Assembly: GCF_002005425.1 (NCBI RefSeq)
Contig: NZ_CP019704.1
Span: 3,190,404-3,254,403, forward strand
From: Polaribacter sp. BM10
Lineage (GTDB): Bacteria; Bacteroidota; Bacteroidia; Flavobacteriales; Flavobacteriaceae
Reading direction: 5' to 3'
Length of the DNA: 64,000 nt
In this document: piece after piece, positions 9,445 through 17,808 of the stretch
Layout of the letters: each line of letters starts with the position of its first letter
Position numbering within the stretch: position 1 is the stretch's first letter
Program-made: the position numbers and the translations under genes
Notes under the pieces: model-generated
Databases searched by the model: none
What the model saw: only the letters and a program-made list of their open reading frames with translations
Told to the model about the DNA's origin: nothing

Positions 9445-12400
9445 ATGAAAAAAAATCTTCTACTAATACTAACAGTATGTTGTGCGTTGCAATTAAACGC
9501 ACAAGTAAATTCATCTGTTTTGGCTTCTGGAGACTGGTTTAAATTTTCTGTAGACACAACGGGGGTTTTTAAGATCGATAGAAATTTATTACAAAGAATT
9601 GGAGTTTCTACAAATAATATAAACCCTCAAAATATAAGGATTTATGGTAACGGTGGTGCTTTATTGCCGTTTGTAAATAATGATTTTAGGTATCAAGATT
9701 TACAGGAAAATGCTATTTATGTAGAAGGTGAATCTGACGGTAGTTTCGATGCCAACGATTTTATTTTATTCTATGCGAAAGGTCCTCACGATTGGGTTTT
9801 AGATACTGCAAACAAAAGTGCTAAACATAGACAAAATATATATTCTGATAAGGCTTATTATTTTATAACAGTAGGTAATGTTGCCGGAAAAAGAATTCAA
9901 AACAAAGCTATAAACACAAATAGTGCAGTTACACAAATTTCTAACTTTGATGATTTTATTTTTTATGAAAAAGAAGAGATTAACTTGTTAGGTGCAGGTA
10001 CACAATGGTTTTTTGATGACAATTTTAATATCGAAAATACACAGAGTTTTACAATACCTTTTGATAAAGTATTGGCAAATGAAGATATTTTTATTAGAAC
10101 AAGAGCTGTAAGTAATTCCATTTCATCATCTACATTATCGGTAAAAGCAAATAATACAGATTTATATACGCTTAGTTTTAGTGGTTTAAATCCGAGTTCG
10201 TTAACAAAAGCAGTAACATCAGAAAGAACTGCAGCATTTAGCAACCCAACAAACGCAATTACTTTAGAATTAAATTACAACAATAACGGAAATCCGTCTG
10301 CAAATGCTTTTTTAGATTTTATTGAGATTTATGGTAAAAAAAATCTTTTAGCAAACGGTAAACAATTTGGTTTTAGAAGTTTTAATCAATTTGATGCGAG
10401 TGGCACAGTTGAGTTTCAAATAAAAAATGCATCGGAAATTTACCAAGTTTGGGATGTAACGAATGCAATTAATCCTGAATTAATAACTAACGAAAGTTCT
10501 ACTTCAGATTTTACATTTAAAGCCAATGGAGGAGTTTTAAATGAATATGTTGTATTAAATTCTTCGGATTTTTATATACCAGAAACTATTGAAAATTCGA
10601 GAATAGAAAATCAAAATTTACATGCTTTAAAAGATATAAATTATCTTGTAATTACTAGCAAAGATTTGGTTTCACAAGCACAAAGATTGGCAGATTATCA
10701 TCAAGCAAATTCCGGATTATCGACAAAGGTTGTTGTTTTAGATGAAATTTATAATGAGTTTGCATCTGGCTCTAAAGATATTACAGGTATTCGAGATTTT
10801 ATAAGACATTTATATACAACCAATTCATCCAAAGATAAAAAGTTAAAATTTGTATGTTTCTTTGGCGATTCTTCATACGATTACAAAGATAGAATTGCAA
10901 ATAACAATAATGTGGTTCCGGTTAAATTACCTTCTCAAACGGATGATATTTATCACTTTAACTTGGCTTTTTCTTATGTAACAGATGATTTTTTTGTGAT
11001 GTTAGATGCAAATGAGGGTAGCATGAGTTCTTCTCATACCATAGATGTTGTTTCTAGCAGAATACCGGTTACAGGAATATCGCAAGCAGAAGATGTTGTA
11101 ACTAAAATTTTAAGTTATTATGATGAAAGCTCTAAAGGAGATTGGCGAAATACAGTAACCCTTTTAGCAGATGATATAGATGATGATTTTGATATACCAA
11201 TTCAGAAAGGTGTAGAGTCGATTGCTGATGAAATTAAAAATAGAAAACCAATTTTTAATGTTAGTAAAATTTATGCTGATGCTTTTGTACAACAAAATTC
11301 TTCTGGTGGAGAACGTTATCCGGAAGTAAAAACAGCAATTACGAATGTAATAGAAAAAGGTACTTTAGTTTTTGATTATTTTGGGCACGGTGGTGAAGAT
11401 GGTTTTGCAGCAGAAAGGATATTAGAAAAACCTCAAATTCAAGAGTTTAATAATATTAATACGTTACCTCTTTTAATTACAGTTACTTGTGATTTTTCTA
11501 GATTCGATAATCCGAGTAGAATTACTGCAGGTGAGTTAACATTATGGAATAAAAACGGCGGCGCATCTAGTATGATTACTACAACAAGAGAGGTTTTTAT
11601 AAATGTTGGGCAACAATTTAATGAAAGTTTAATTAGAATTTTACTAGAATTTAATGATGAAAAATTTACAATTGCAGAATCTCTAACACAAGCAAAAAAT
11701 AATTTTTCGAGTATACAAAAGTTTTTTATCTATTCATTCGGAGACCCGGCAATGAAACTTGCAGTGCCAGAACCAAATATAAAAATCACAAAATTAAACG
11801 GTAAAGATATTTCGCAACCATTAGATACTTTAAAAGCTTTGTCTAAAGTAAGTTTCGAGGGTGTAATTGTTAATAATTCAGATGCTGTTTTAAATAATTT
11901 TAACGGTGTTTTATCTACAACAGTTTTCGATAAAATTATTGATAAAACAACTTTAGGAAACAATAGTTTTGGAGAAACTCTAGATTTTGACACACAAGAT
12001 AGTAAGTTATTTAGAGGTAAATCTAGTATAGAAAACGGAGCGTTTAAGTTTGATTTTATTGTGCCAAAAGATATTAAAATTGCACTCGGAAACGGTAAAG
12101 TAAGTTTTTATGCAGAAAATGGTACATTAGAAAAAGCAGGTTATAATATAGATTTGGTAATTGGTGGTATTAATGAAAATGCACCAGAAGATACCGTTGG
12201 CCCAGAAATTAAATTGTTTATGAATGATGAGTCTTTTATAGACGGTGGCAATACAAATGCTTCTCCTAATTTAATTGCGGTATTATCGGATGTTAGTGGT
12301 ATTAATACTTCTATTACTGCCGTAGATCACGATATTATTGGGATTTTAGATGGCGACACCACAAATCCTATTGTATTAAATGACTTTTATCAGACAGAAT

Positions 12401-12855
12401 TAAACGATTTTACAAAAGGGAAAGTTACCTATAGATTAAGAGATTTAGAAGTTGGCCCACACACTTTAAAAATAAAAGTTTGGGATACCTACAATAACTC
12501 ATCAGAATTAACGTTGAACTTCGTAGTTGTTAGTGATGCAATTTTAAATTTAGAAAACGTATTAAACTATCCCAATCCTTTTGTAAATTATACAGAGTTT
12601 TGGTTTAACCATAATAAACCAAACGAAAATTTAGAAGTACAAGTGCAAATTTTTACAATTTCTGGTAAATTGGTAAAAACTATTAATAGAAATATTATTA
12701 CGGTTGGTAATTTGTCTAGAAGTATAACTTGGAATGGTTTAGATGATTTTGGTAATAAAATTGGTAAAGGGGTTTATGTTTATAAACTAAGAGTTAAATC
12801 TACAACAAGTAATTTAGTGTCAGAGAAGTACGAAAAATTAGTAATACTTCAATAA
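9445..12855 (+). CDS. porU: Type IX secretion system sortase PorU
   Basis: 1136 aa with an N-terminal signal peptide (KKNLLLILTVCCALQLNAQ). The central part is a C25 gingipain-like peptidase domain. The visible catalytic dyad is His about 648 in YFGHGGEDGF and Cys about 682 in TVTCDFSRFD. The C-terminus is a T9SS sorting-type domain (YPNPF near residue 1040, GLDDFGNKIGKGVYVYKL, ending in KYEKLVILQ). PorU removes the C-terminal domain from T9SS cargo and attaches cargo to the surface. The length fits the family. porV follows by 46 bp on the same strand and encodes its outer-membrane partner, while gldJ lies divergently upstream. Strong call. Confidence 0.96.
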   Translation: MKKNLLLILTVCCALQLNAQVNSSVLASGDWFKFSVDTTGVFKIDRNLLQRIGVSTNNINPQNIRIYGNGGALLPFVNNDFRYQDLQENAIYVEGESDGSFDANDFILFYAKGPHDWVLDTANKSAKHRQNIYSDKAYYFITVGNVAGKRIQNKAINTNSAVTQISNFDDFIFYEKEEINLLGAGTQWFFDDNFNIENTQSFTIPFDKVLANEDIFIRTRAVSNSISSSTLSVKANNTDLYTLSFSGLNPSSLTKAVTSERTAAFSNPTNAITLELNYNNNGNPSANAFLDFIEIYGKKNLLANGKQFGFRSFNQFDASGTVEFQIKNASEIYQVWDVTNAINPELITNESSTSDFTFKANGGVLNEYVVLNSSDFYIPETIENSRIENQNLHALKDINYLVITSKDLVSQAQRLADYHQANSGLSTKVVVLDEIYNEFASGSKDITGIRDFIRHLYTTNSSKDKKLKFVCFFGDSSYDYKDRIANNNNVVPVKLPSQTDDIYHFNLAFSYVTDDFFVMLDANEGSMSSSHTIDVVSSRIPVTGISQAEDVVTKILSYYDESSKGDWRNTVTLLADDIDDDFDIPIQKGVESIADEIKNRKPIFNVSKIYADAFVQQNSSGGERYPEVKTAITNVIEKGTLVFDYFGHGGEDGFAAERILEKPQIQEFNNINTLPLLITVTCDFSRFDNPSRITAGELTLWNKNGGASSMITTTREVFINVGQQFNESLIRILLEFNDEKFTIAESLTQAKNNFSSIQKFFIYSFGDPAMKLAVPEPNIKITKLNGKDISQPLDTLKALSKVSFEGVIVNNSDAVLNNFNGVLSTTVFDKIIDKTTLGNNSFGETLDFDTQDSKLFRGKSSIENGAFKFDFIVPKDIKIALGNGKVSFYAENGTLEKAGYNIDLVIGGINENAPEDTVGPEIKLFMNDESFIDGGNTNASPNLIAVLSDVSGINTSITAVDHDIIGILDGDTTNPIVLNDFYQTELNDFTKGKVTYRLRDLEVGPHTLKIKVWDTYNNSSELTLNFVVVSDAILNLENVLNYPNPFVNYTEFWFNHNKPNENLEVQVQIFTISGKLVKTINRNIITVGNLSRSITWNGLDDFGNKIGKGVYVYKLRVKSTTSNLVSEKYEKLVILQ

Positions 12856-12901
12856 AATATAGATATTTGTAATTAGAATAAAATTCAACAGACAATATAA
12901 A

Positions 12902-14023
12902 ATGAAGAAATTAGGATTATGTTTATTATTAAGTGCTTTTGCAACATTTAAAATTGCGGCACAGACAGATACTCAACAAACAGGAGGTATTACAACAGCT
13001 ACACCTTTTTTATTAATTGTACCAGATGCTAGGGCAGGTGGTAAGGGAGATATTGGTGTTGCTACAAGTGCAGATGCTTTTTCATTGTTTCACAATCCTG
13101 CTAAAATAGCGTTTAGCAATAGACAAATTTATACGGGTATTACCTATTCGCCTTGGTTACGTAATTTAACAGATGATATTTTTATAGGAAGTGGTTCTTA
13201 TATTAATAGATTTAGTGAAAATGCAGCTTGGGGTGCAGATTTTAAATATTTCTCTTTGGGTCAAATAGATCTAACAGATAGCAACGGTGCAGAAAATGGA
13301 TCTATAAATCCAAACGAATTTGTTGCAACAGGTTCTTACTCATTAAAGTTAAGTGAAACTTTTGCAATGGGAGTTTCTTTAAAATACATAAGATCTAATT
13401 TAGCATTTAACGGAACTTCTGGTAATTCTTTACAGCCAATTAATTCTTTTGCAGTAGATGTTTCTGGTTATTACCAATCTCTAGAAGAAAATTATGGTAA
13501 TTTTAATGGTAAATATAGAATCGGTTTTAATATCGCAAACATTGGTCCGAAGGTTTCTTACACACCAGGTGAAGAAGATTTTATACCAACAAACCTTAAA
13601 TTAGGTGGTGGTTTCGATTTTATTTTAGATGATTATAATACAATTACAACAACTGTAGAGTTTACTAAATTACTGGTGCCAACAGTAAATGATCCTAATG
13701 ATGAAAAAGGTTGGATTGACGGAATTTTTAGTTCTTTTGGTGACGCTCCAGGTGGTTTTAGTGAAGAATTAAAAGAAGTAACTTACGCTTTTGGTGCAGA
13801 ATATTTATATAACAATGCTTTTGCATTAAGAGCAGGATATTTTCATGAAAGTGAAGATAAAGGAAATAGACAATATTTTACATTAGGTGGTGGCTTTAAA
13901 ACGAATGCTTTAAACATCGATTTGTCATATTTAATTAATTCTTCAGATGTAAATAATCCATTAGAAAATTCATTACGTTTTTCATTATCTTTTGATTTAG
14001 GTGAAATTTACGATGAGTATTAA
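12902..14023 (+). CDS. porV: T9SS outer membrane shuttle protein PorV (LptO)
   Basis: 373 aa with a signal peptide ending near AAQTDTQQTGG. The early motif LLIVPDARAGGKGDIGVATSADAFS and HNPAKIAF are signatures of PorV, a FadL-like 14-strand beta-barrel. Amphipathic beta strands continue to a C-terminal strand ending SFDLGEIYDEY. PorV collects T9SS cargo from the Sov translocon and hands it to the PorU attachment complex in the outer membrane. It is 46 bp downstream of porU and very probably in the same transcript, which ends at the hairpin at 14061. Confidence 0.95.
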   Translation: MKKLGLCLLLSAFATFKIAAQTDTQQTGGITTATPFLLIVPDARAGGKGDIGVATSADAFSLFHNPAKIAFSNRQIYTGITYSPWLRNLTDDIFIGSGSYINRFSENAAWGADFKYFSLGQIDLTDSNGAENGSINPNEFVATGSYSLKLSETFAMGVSLKYIRSNLAFNGTSGNSLQPINSFAVDVSGYYQSLEENYGNFNGKYRIGFNIANIGPKVSYTPGEEDFIPTNLKLGGGFDFILDDYNTITTTVEFTKLLVPTVNDPNDEKGWIDGIFSSFGDAPGGFSEELKEVTYAFGAEYLYNNAFALRAGYFHESEDKGNRQYFTLGGGFKTNALNIDLSYLINSSDVNNPLENSLRFSLSFDLGEIYDEY

Positions 14024-14060
14024 AAAATCATAATTTTTTAGTAATTTTAGCACAATATTT

Positions 14061-14089
14061 AAAGCAGTCATTTTTGGGCTGCTTTTTTT
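14061..14089 (+). terminator. Intrinsic terminator after porV
   Basis: AAAGCAGTC (14061-14069) pairs with GGCTGCTTT (14077-14085) over nine positions with one G-T pair, followed by a run of T. It ends the porU-porV transcript just before cdd. Confidence 0.8.
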
Positions 14090-14100
14090 GACTTTATAAT

Positions 14101-14583
14101 ATGAAAGAAATTAAAATATCTTCTTCAGCTATTGTTTATAACGATATAGAAGAGTTATCTAAAGATGATAAATTTTTAATGAATATGGCAATTGATGCTC
14201 GTAAGAAAGCATACGCACCTTATTCTAAGTTTAATGTTGGTGCTGCTTTATTATTAGAAAACGGAGAAATTGTTTTAGGAAATAATCAAGAAAATGCAGC
14301 ATACCCTTCTGGTATGTGTGCAGAAAGAGTCGCAATTTGGGCTGCAGGAGCAACCTATCCTGGAGTTAAAATCATAAAACTTGCAATTTCGGCAAGTTCT
14401 ACAATTACAAAAGTAGATAAACCTGTAGGGCCTTGTGGTGCTTGTAGACAATCTTTATCGGAATATGAAATAAAGCAAAAACAAGCTTTTCCTCTTTTAT
14501 TTATGGGAGAAGTTGGAGAAATTGTAAAAACGGAATCACTTTTATCTTTATTGCCGTTTTCTTTTGATAGTTCTTACTTGTAA
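14101..14583 (+). CDS. cdd: Cytidine deaminase
   Basis: 160 aa. The zinc-dependent deaminase signature is complete: the proton-shuttle motif CAERVAIWAA (His replaced by Cys as in tetrameric Cdd) and PCGACRQSLSEY, giving a three-Cys zinc site. APYSKFNVGAAL near residue 40 is the substrate-binding region. It converts cytidine and deoxycytidine to uridine forms for pyrimidine salvage. The N-terminus is about 25 residues longer than short Cdd enzymes, as is common in this phylum. Uridine kinase is also encoded in this window but far away. Confidence 0.94.
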   Translation: MKEIKISSSAIVYNDIEELSKDDKFLMNMAIDARKKAYAPYSKFNVGAALLLENGEIVLGNNQENAAYPSGMCAERVAIWAAGATYPGVKIIKLAISASSTITKVDKPVGPCGACRQSLSEYEIKQKQAFPLLFMGEVGEIVKTESLLSLLPFSFDSSYL

Positions 14584-14592
14584 TCATTTTTT

Positions 14593-14979
14593 ATGATTAA
14601 AAAAGATATTTCTTCTAGAAAAGACATAAAATTAATTATTACTAATTTTTATGATTTACTTCTAAAGGATGATTAAATGCTTCCTTTTTTTGAAGATATC
14701 TTAATTAATAATCATTTAAATGAGTATTTAGAAATAATTACAGATTTCTGGAACGATATTTTGTTTCAAACTACAACTTATAAAAACAATACAATGCAAA
14801 AACATATAGATAAAAATGCATTTATTAAGTTTAAAAAGAAACATTTTGTCATTTGGACATCGTATTTATTTACTACTATTGATGCATATTTTTCTGGTGA
14901 AATAGCACAGCAAATGAAAGATAGAGCAACCTCTATTGCTACGGTTATGCAACTAAAAATGAATTTATACAAGCCTTAA
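14593..14979 (+). pseudogene. Group III truncated haemoglobin, interrupted by an in-frame TAA
   Basis: Two pieces lie in one frame, separated only by a TAA at 14674-14676. The first (from ATG 14593) encodes 27 aa with KKDISSRKDIKLIITNFYDLLLKDD. The second restarts at the ATG 14677 directly after the stop and runs 100 aa: MLPFFEDI, then FWNDILF, YKNNTMQKHID (proximal His), and SIATVMQLKM at the end. Joined across one residue they give about 128 aa, the normal TrHb3 length and motif order. A Glu codon GAA changed to TAA would explain the break. The second piece alone lacks helix A and part of B, so function is doubtful. A sequencing error is possible. Confidence 0.8.
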
Positions 14980-15032
14980 ACAACTGTTCTAAATTTTTAC
15001 TTTAGAAATAAATTAGCAGTTTGAACTTTCCA

Positions 15033-15052
15033 TTACTATGCATGCATAGTAA
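15033..15052. promoter_or_regulatory. 20-bp perfect palindrome, likely operator of the KASIII gene
   Basis: TTACTATGCATGCATAGTAA reads the same on both strands. It lies 22 bp before a TACTTTTG -7 box, that is, over the expected -33 position. The geometry suggests a binding site for a dimeric repressor, for example of the MarR type; the regulator is not in the window. See findings. Confidence 0.6.
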
Positions 15053-15073
15053 ATTTAAACAAAATAGCTTTCT

Positions 15074-15081
15074 TACTTTTG
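15074..15081 (+). promoter_or_regulatory. Putative -7 element of the KASIII gene
   Basis: TACTTTTG matches TAnnTTTG exactly and lies 20 bp before the ATG at 15102. The palindrome at 15033-15052 occupies the upstream promoter region. Confidence 0.5.
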
Positions 15082-15101
15082 AGAGATAAACCTCTTAAGA
15101 T

Positions 15102-16166
15102 ATGATTTCATCTAAAATTACTGGTACCGGAAGCTTTATTCCTTCTTTAAAAGTAGAAAACAATACATTTTTAAACTCAGATTTTTTAAATAATGACGGT
15201 TCAAGTTTTTCTGCAGACAACAATGTAATTATAGAAAAGTTTAAAGATATAACCGGTATCGTAGAAAGACGTTATGCAAAACCAGAAATAAATACTTCTG
15301 ACATGGCTTTTTTTGCTGCAGAAAAAGCAATTGCAGATGCCAATATTAATTCAGAAGAATTAGACTATATAATTTTAGCACATAATTTTGGTGATTTAAA
15401 AGAAGGTCAAATTCAAGGAGATGCGCTACCAAGTTTAGCTAGTAAGGTAAAACATAAATTAGATATTAAAAACCCTAATTGTGTTGCGTATGATATTCTT
15501 TTCGGTTGCCCAGGTTGGGTTGAAGGCGTAATACAGGCGCAAGCATTTATAAAAGCCGGAATTGCAAAAAAGTGTTTGGTAATTGGTGCAGAAACTTTGT
15601 CTAGAATTGTAGATAAACATGATAGAGATTCTATGATCTACAGTGATGGCGCAGGTGCTTGTATTGTAGAGCAAACCTTAGCAGGTGATTCTGGTATTAT
15701 TAGTCATGCAACACAGACTTTCGCAAATGAAGAAGCATATTTTTTACATTTTGGTAAATCTTATAATTTAAATGAAACCGACAATACGCAATACATAAAA
15801 ATGTATGGAAGAAAAATTTATGAGTTTGCAATAACAAATGTGCCTGCAGCCATGAAAATTGCTTTAGATAAAAGTGGTTACGGAATTAATGATGTTAAGA
15901 AGATTTTTATTCATCAAGCTAACGAAAAAATGGACGAGGCAATTGTAAAACGTTTTTATAGATTGTTTAAAGAAAAAGTGCCAGAAGCAATTATGCCAAT
16001 GAGTATACATAAGTTAGGTAACAGTTCTGTAGCTACAGTACCAACATTATTAGATTTAGTTTTAAAAGGAAATATAGAAAATCAGGCTGTTACAAAAGGA
16101 GATGTTGTTATTTTAGCTTCTGTTGGGGCTGGTATGAATATCAATGCAATTGTGTATAAAATTTAA
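15102..16166 (+). CDS. 3-oxoacyl-ACP synthase III (FabH-like ketosynthase)
   Basis: 354 aa thiolase-fold enzyme. The KASIII triad can be placed: Cys about 136 in FGCPGWVEG, His about 271 in HQANEKMDE and Asn about 307 in KLGNSSVATVP. The N-terminus has the family motif TGTGSFIPS. FabH condenses acetyl-CoA or related acyl-CoA with malonyl-ACP; this branch has a longer N-terminal segment than classical FabH and may act on other acyl groups. It stands alone, not in a fatty-acid operon, behind a palindromic operator, so it is more likely an accessory, regulated ketosynthase than the housekeeping one. That last point is inference. Confidence 0.85.
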   Translation: MISSKITGTGSFIPSLKVENNTFLNSDFLNNDGSSFSADNNVIIEKFKDITGIVERRYAKPEINTSDMAFFAAEKAIADANINSEELDYIILAHNFGDLKEGQIQGDALPSLASKVKHKLDIKNPNCVAYDILFGCPGWVEGVIQAQAFIKAGIAKKCLVIGAETLSRIVDKHDRDSMIYSDGAGACIVEQTLAGDSGIISHATQTFANEEAYFLHFGKSYNLNETDNTQYIKMYGRKIYEFAITNVPAAMKIALDKSGYGINDVKKIFIHQANEKMDEAIVKRFYRLFKEKVPEAIMPMSIHKLGNSSVATVPTLLDLVLKGNIENQAVTKGDVVILASVGAGMNINAIVYKI

Positions 16167-16235
16167 ACTTTTAAATCGAATTCTACTTAAAATGAACGAA
16201 TTCTAATTTCTCGTAAAAAATATCGATTTCTGTAT

Positions 16236-16264
16236 TTGAAATTTAAACTGAAATAGTATTTTTG
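16236..16264 (+). promoter_or_regulatory. Putative guaA promoter abutting the start codon
   Basis: TTG at 16236-16238, 18 bp, then TATTTTTG at 16257-16264. The ATG proposed for guaA is at 16268, only 3 bp after the box, which would give a leaderless or nearly leaderless mRNA. Confidence 0.45.
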
Positions 16265-16267
16265 CGC

Positions 16268-17803
16268 ATGCAACAACACAACGTACTTATTTTAGATTTC
16301 GGATCGCAATACACACAACTTATTGCAAGAAGAGTTAGAGAATTAAACATTTATTGTGAAATTCATCCTTACAATCATCCACCAAAAAATCAATCAGAAT
16401 TTAAAGCAATTATCTTATCAGGTAGTCCAAATTCTGTTAGAGGAGAAAATGTTTTACATCCAGATTTAACAGATCTTAGAGGAAAAAAACCAATGTTAGC
16501 CGTATGTTATGGCGCTCAATATTTGGCTCATTTTTCTGGCGGAAAAGTAGCACCTTCAAACACAAGAGAATATGGTAGAGCAAATTTATCGTACATAAAA
16601 GGTAATGAAACTTTCTTTGAAAACATTTCTGAAGGTAGCCAAGTTTGGATGAGTCACTCAGACACAATTAAAGAATTACCTACAAATGGCGAGTTATTAG
16701 CTAGTACAAAAGATGTAGAAAATGCCGCTTATAAAATAAAAGGTGAAGATACCTATGCGATTCAATTTCATCCAGAAGTATATCACTCTACAGACGGTAA
16801 ACAATTATTAGAAAATTTTCTTGTAAAAATTGCTGGTGTAGCACAAACCTGGACACCAGATTCTTTTGTTGAAAGCACAGTAAACGCTATCAAAGAAAAA
16901 GTAGGTAAAGATAAAGTTGTTTTAGGGCTTTCTGGTGGTGTAGATTCTACAGTAGCAGCCGTTCTTTTAAACAAAGCTATCGGAGAAAATCTATATTGTA
17001 TTTTTGTAAACAACGGTCTTTTACGTAAAAATGAATTCGAAAGTGTATTGGCACAATACGAAGGAATGGGATTAAACGTAAAAGGTGTAGATGCATCGGC
17101 ACGTTTTTTGAAAGCTCTTGAAGGTATTTCTGATCCAGAGAAAAAAAGAAAAGCCATTGGAAACGCATTTATAGAAGTTTTTGATGACGAGGCCAACCAA
17201 ATAAAAGACGTAACTTGGTTAGCACAAGGAACAATTTATCCTGATGTTATTGAGTCGGTTTCTGTAAACGGAGGACCATCAGCAACTATTAAAAGTCATC
17301 ATAATGTTGGTGGATTGCCAGATTATATGAAATTAAAAATTGTAGAGCCTTTGCGTATGATTTTTAAAGATGAAGTAAGAAGAGTTGGTGCTTCTATGGG
17401 AATTGATTCAGAATTATTAGGTCGTCATCCTTTTCCAGGACCAGGTTTAGGAATTAGAATATTAGGAGATATTACAGCAGAAAAAGTAAGAATTTTACAA
17501 GAAGTTGATGCTGTTTTTATAAACGGATTAAAAGAAGACGGTTTATACGATAAAGTTTGGCAAGCAGGTGCAATGTTGTTGCCTGTAAACTCTGTTGGTG
17601 TAATGGGCGATGAAAGAACATACGAAAAAGTTGTTGCTTTAAGAGCTGTAGAAAGTACAGACGGAATGACGGCAGATTGGGTAAATTTACCCTATGAATT
17701 TTTACAAAAAACTTCAAATAAAATAATAAATCAAGTAAAAGGCGTTAATAGAGTAGTGTATGACATTAGTTCTAAACCACCTGCAACTATAGAATGGGAA
17801 TAA
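16268..17803 (+). CDS. guaA: GMP synthase (glutamine-hydrolysing)
   Basis: 511 aa from the ATG at 16268; an upstream in-frame TTG at 16262 is possible but lies inside a promoter-like box. The N-terminal class I amidotransferase domain has the nucleophile Cys about 80 in [10 protein letters not shown] and FHPEVYHS. The ATP-pyrophosphatase domain has the PP-loop [11 protein letters not shown], and the C-terminal dimerisation domain includes [14 protein letters not shown] and ends in KPPATIEWE. It makes GMP from XMP using glutamine and ATP. All motifs are complete. The following lipoprotein gene starts 5 bp after the stop. Confidence 0.97.
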   Translation: MQQHNVLILDFGSQYTQLIARRVRELNIYCEIHPYNHPPKNQSEFKAIILSGSPNSVRGENVLHPDLTDLRGKKPMLAVCYGAQYLAHFSGGKVAPSNTREYGRANLSYIKGNETFFENISEGSQVWMSHSDTIKELPTNGELLASTKDVENAAYKIKGEDTYAIQFHPEVYHSTDGKQLLENFLVKIAGVAQTWTPDSFVESTVNAIKEKVGKDKVVLGLSGGVDSTVAAVLLNKAIGENLYCIFVNNGLLRKNEFESVLAQYEGMGLNVKGVDASARFLKALEGISDPEKKRKAIGNAFIEVFDDEANQIKDVTWLAQGTIYPDVIESVSVNGGPSATIKSHHNVGGLPDYMKLKIVEPLRMIFKDEVRRVGASMGIDSELLGRHPFPGPGLGIRILGDITAEKVRILQEVDAVFINGLKEDGLYDKVWQAGAMLLPVNSVGVMGDERTYEKVVALRAVESTDGMTADWVNLPYEFLQKTSNKIINQVKGVNRVVYDISSKPPATIEWE

Positions 17804-17808
17804 AATAT

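Noticed and set aside
14677..14979. Stand-alone 100-aa gene
   Set aside because: It is the distal part of a truncated haemoglobin whose first 27 residues lie in the same frame before the TAA, so it is annotated as one broken gene.
16262..16267. TTG start for guaA two codons upstream
   Set aside because: The TTG is part of the TATTTTTG promoter-like box, and the ATG at 16268 gives the usual GMP synthase N-terminus.
16783..17196. A 137-aa minus-strand frame
   Set aside because: It is antisense to guaA, whose motifs are complete; no independent support.
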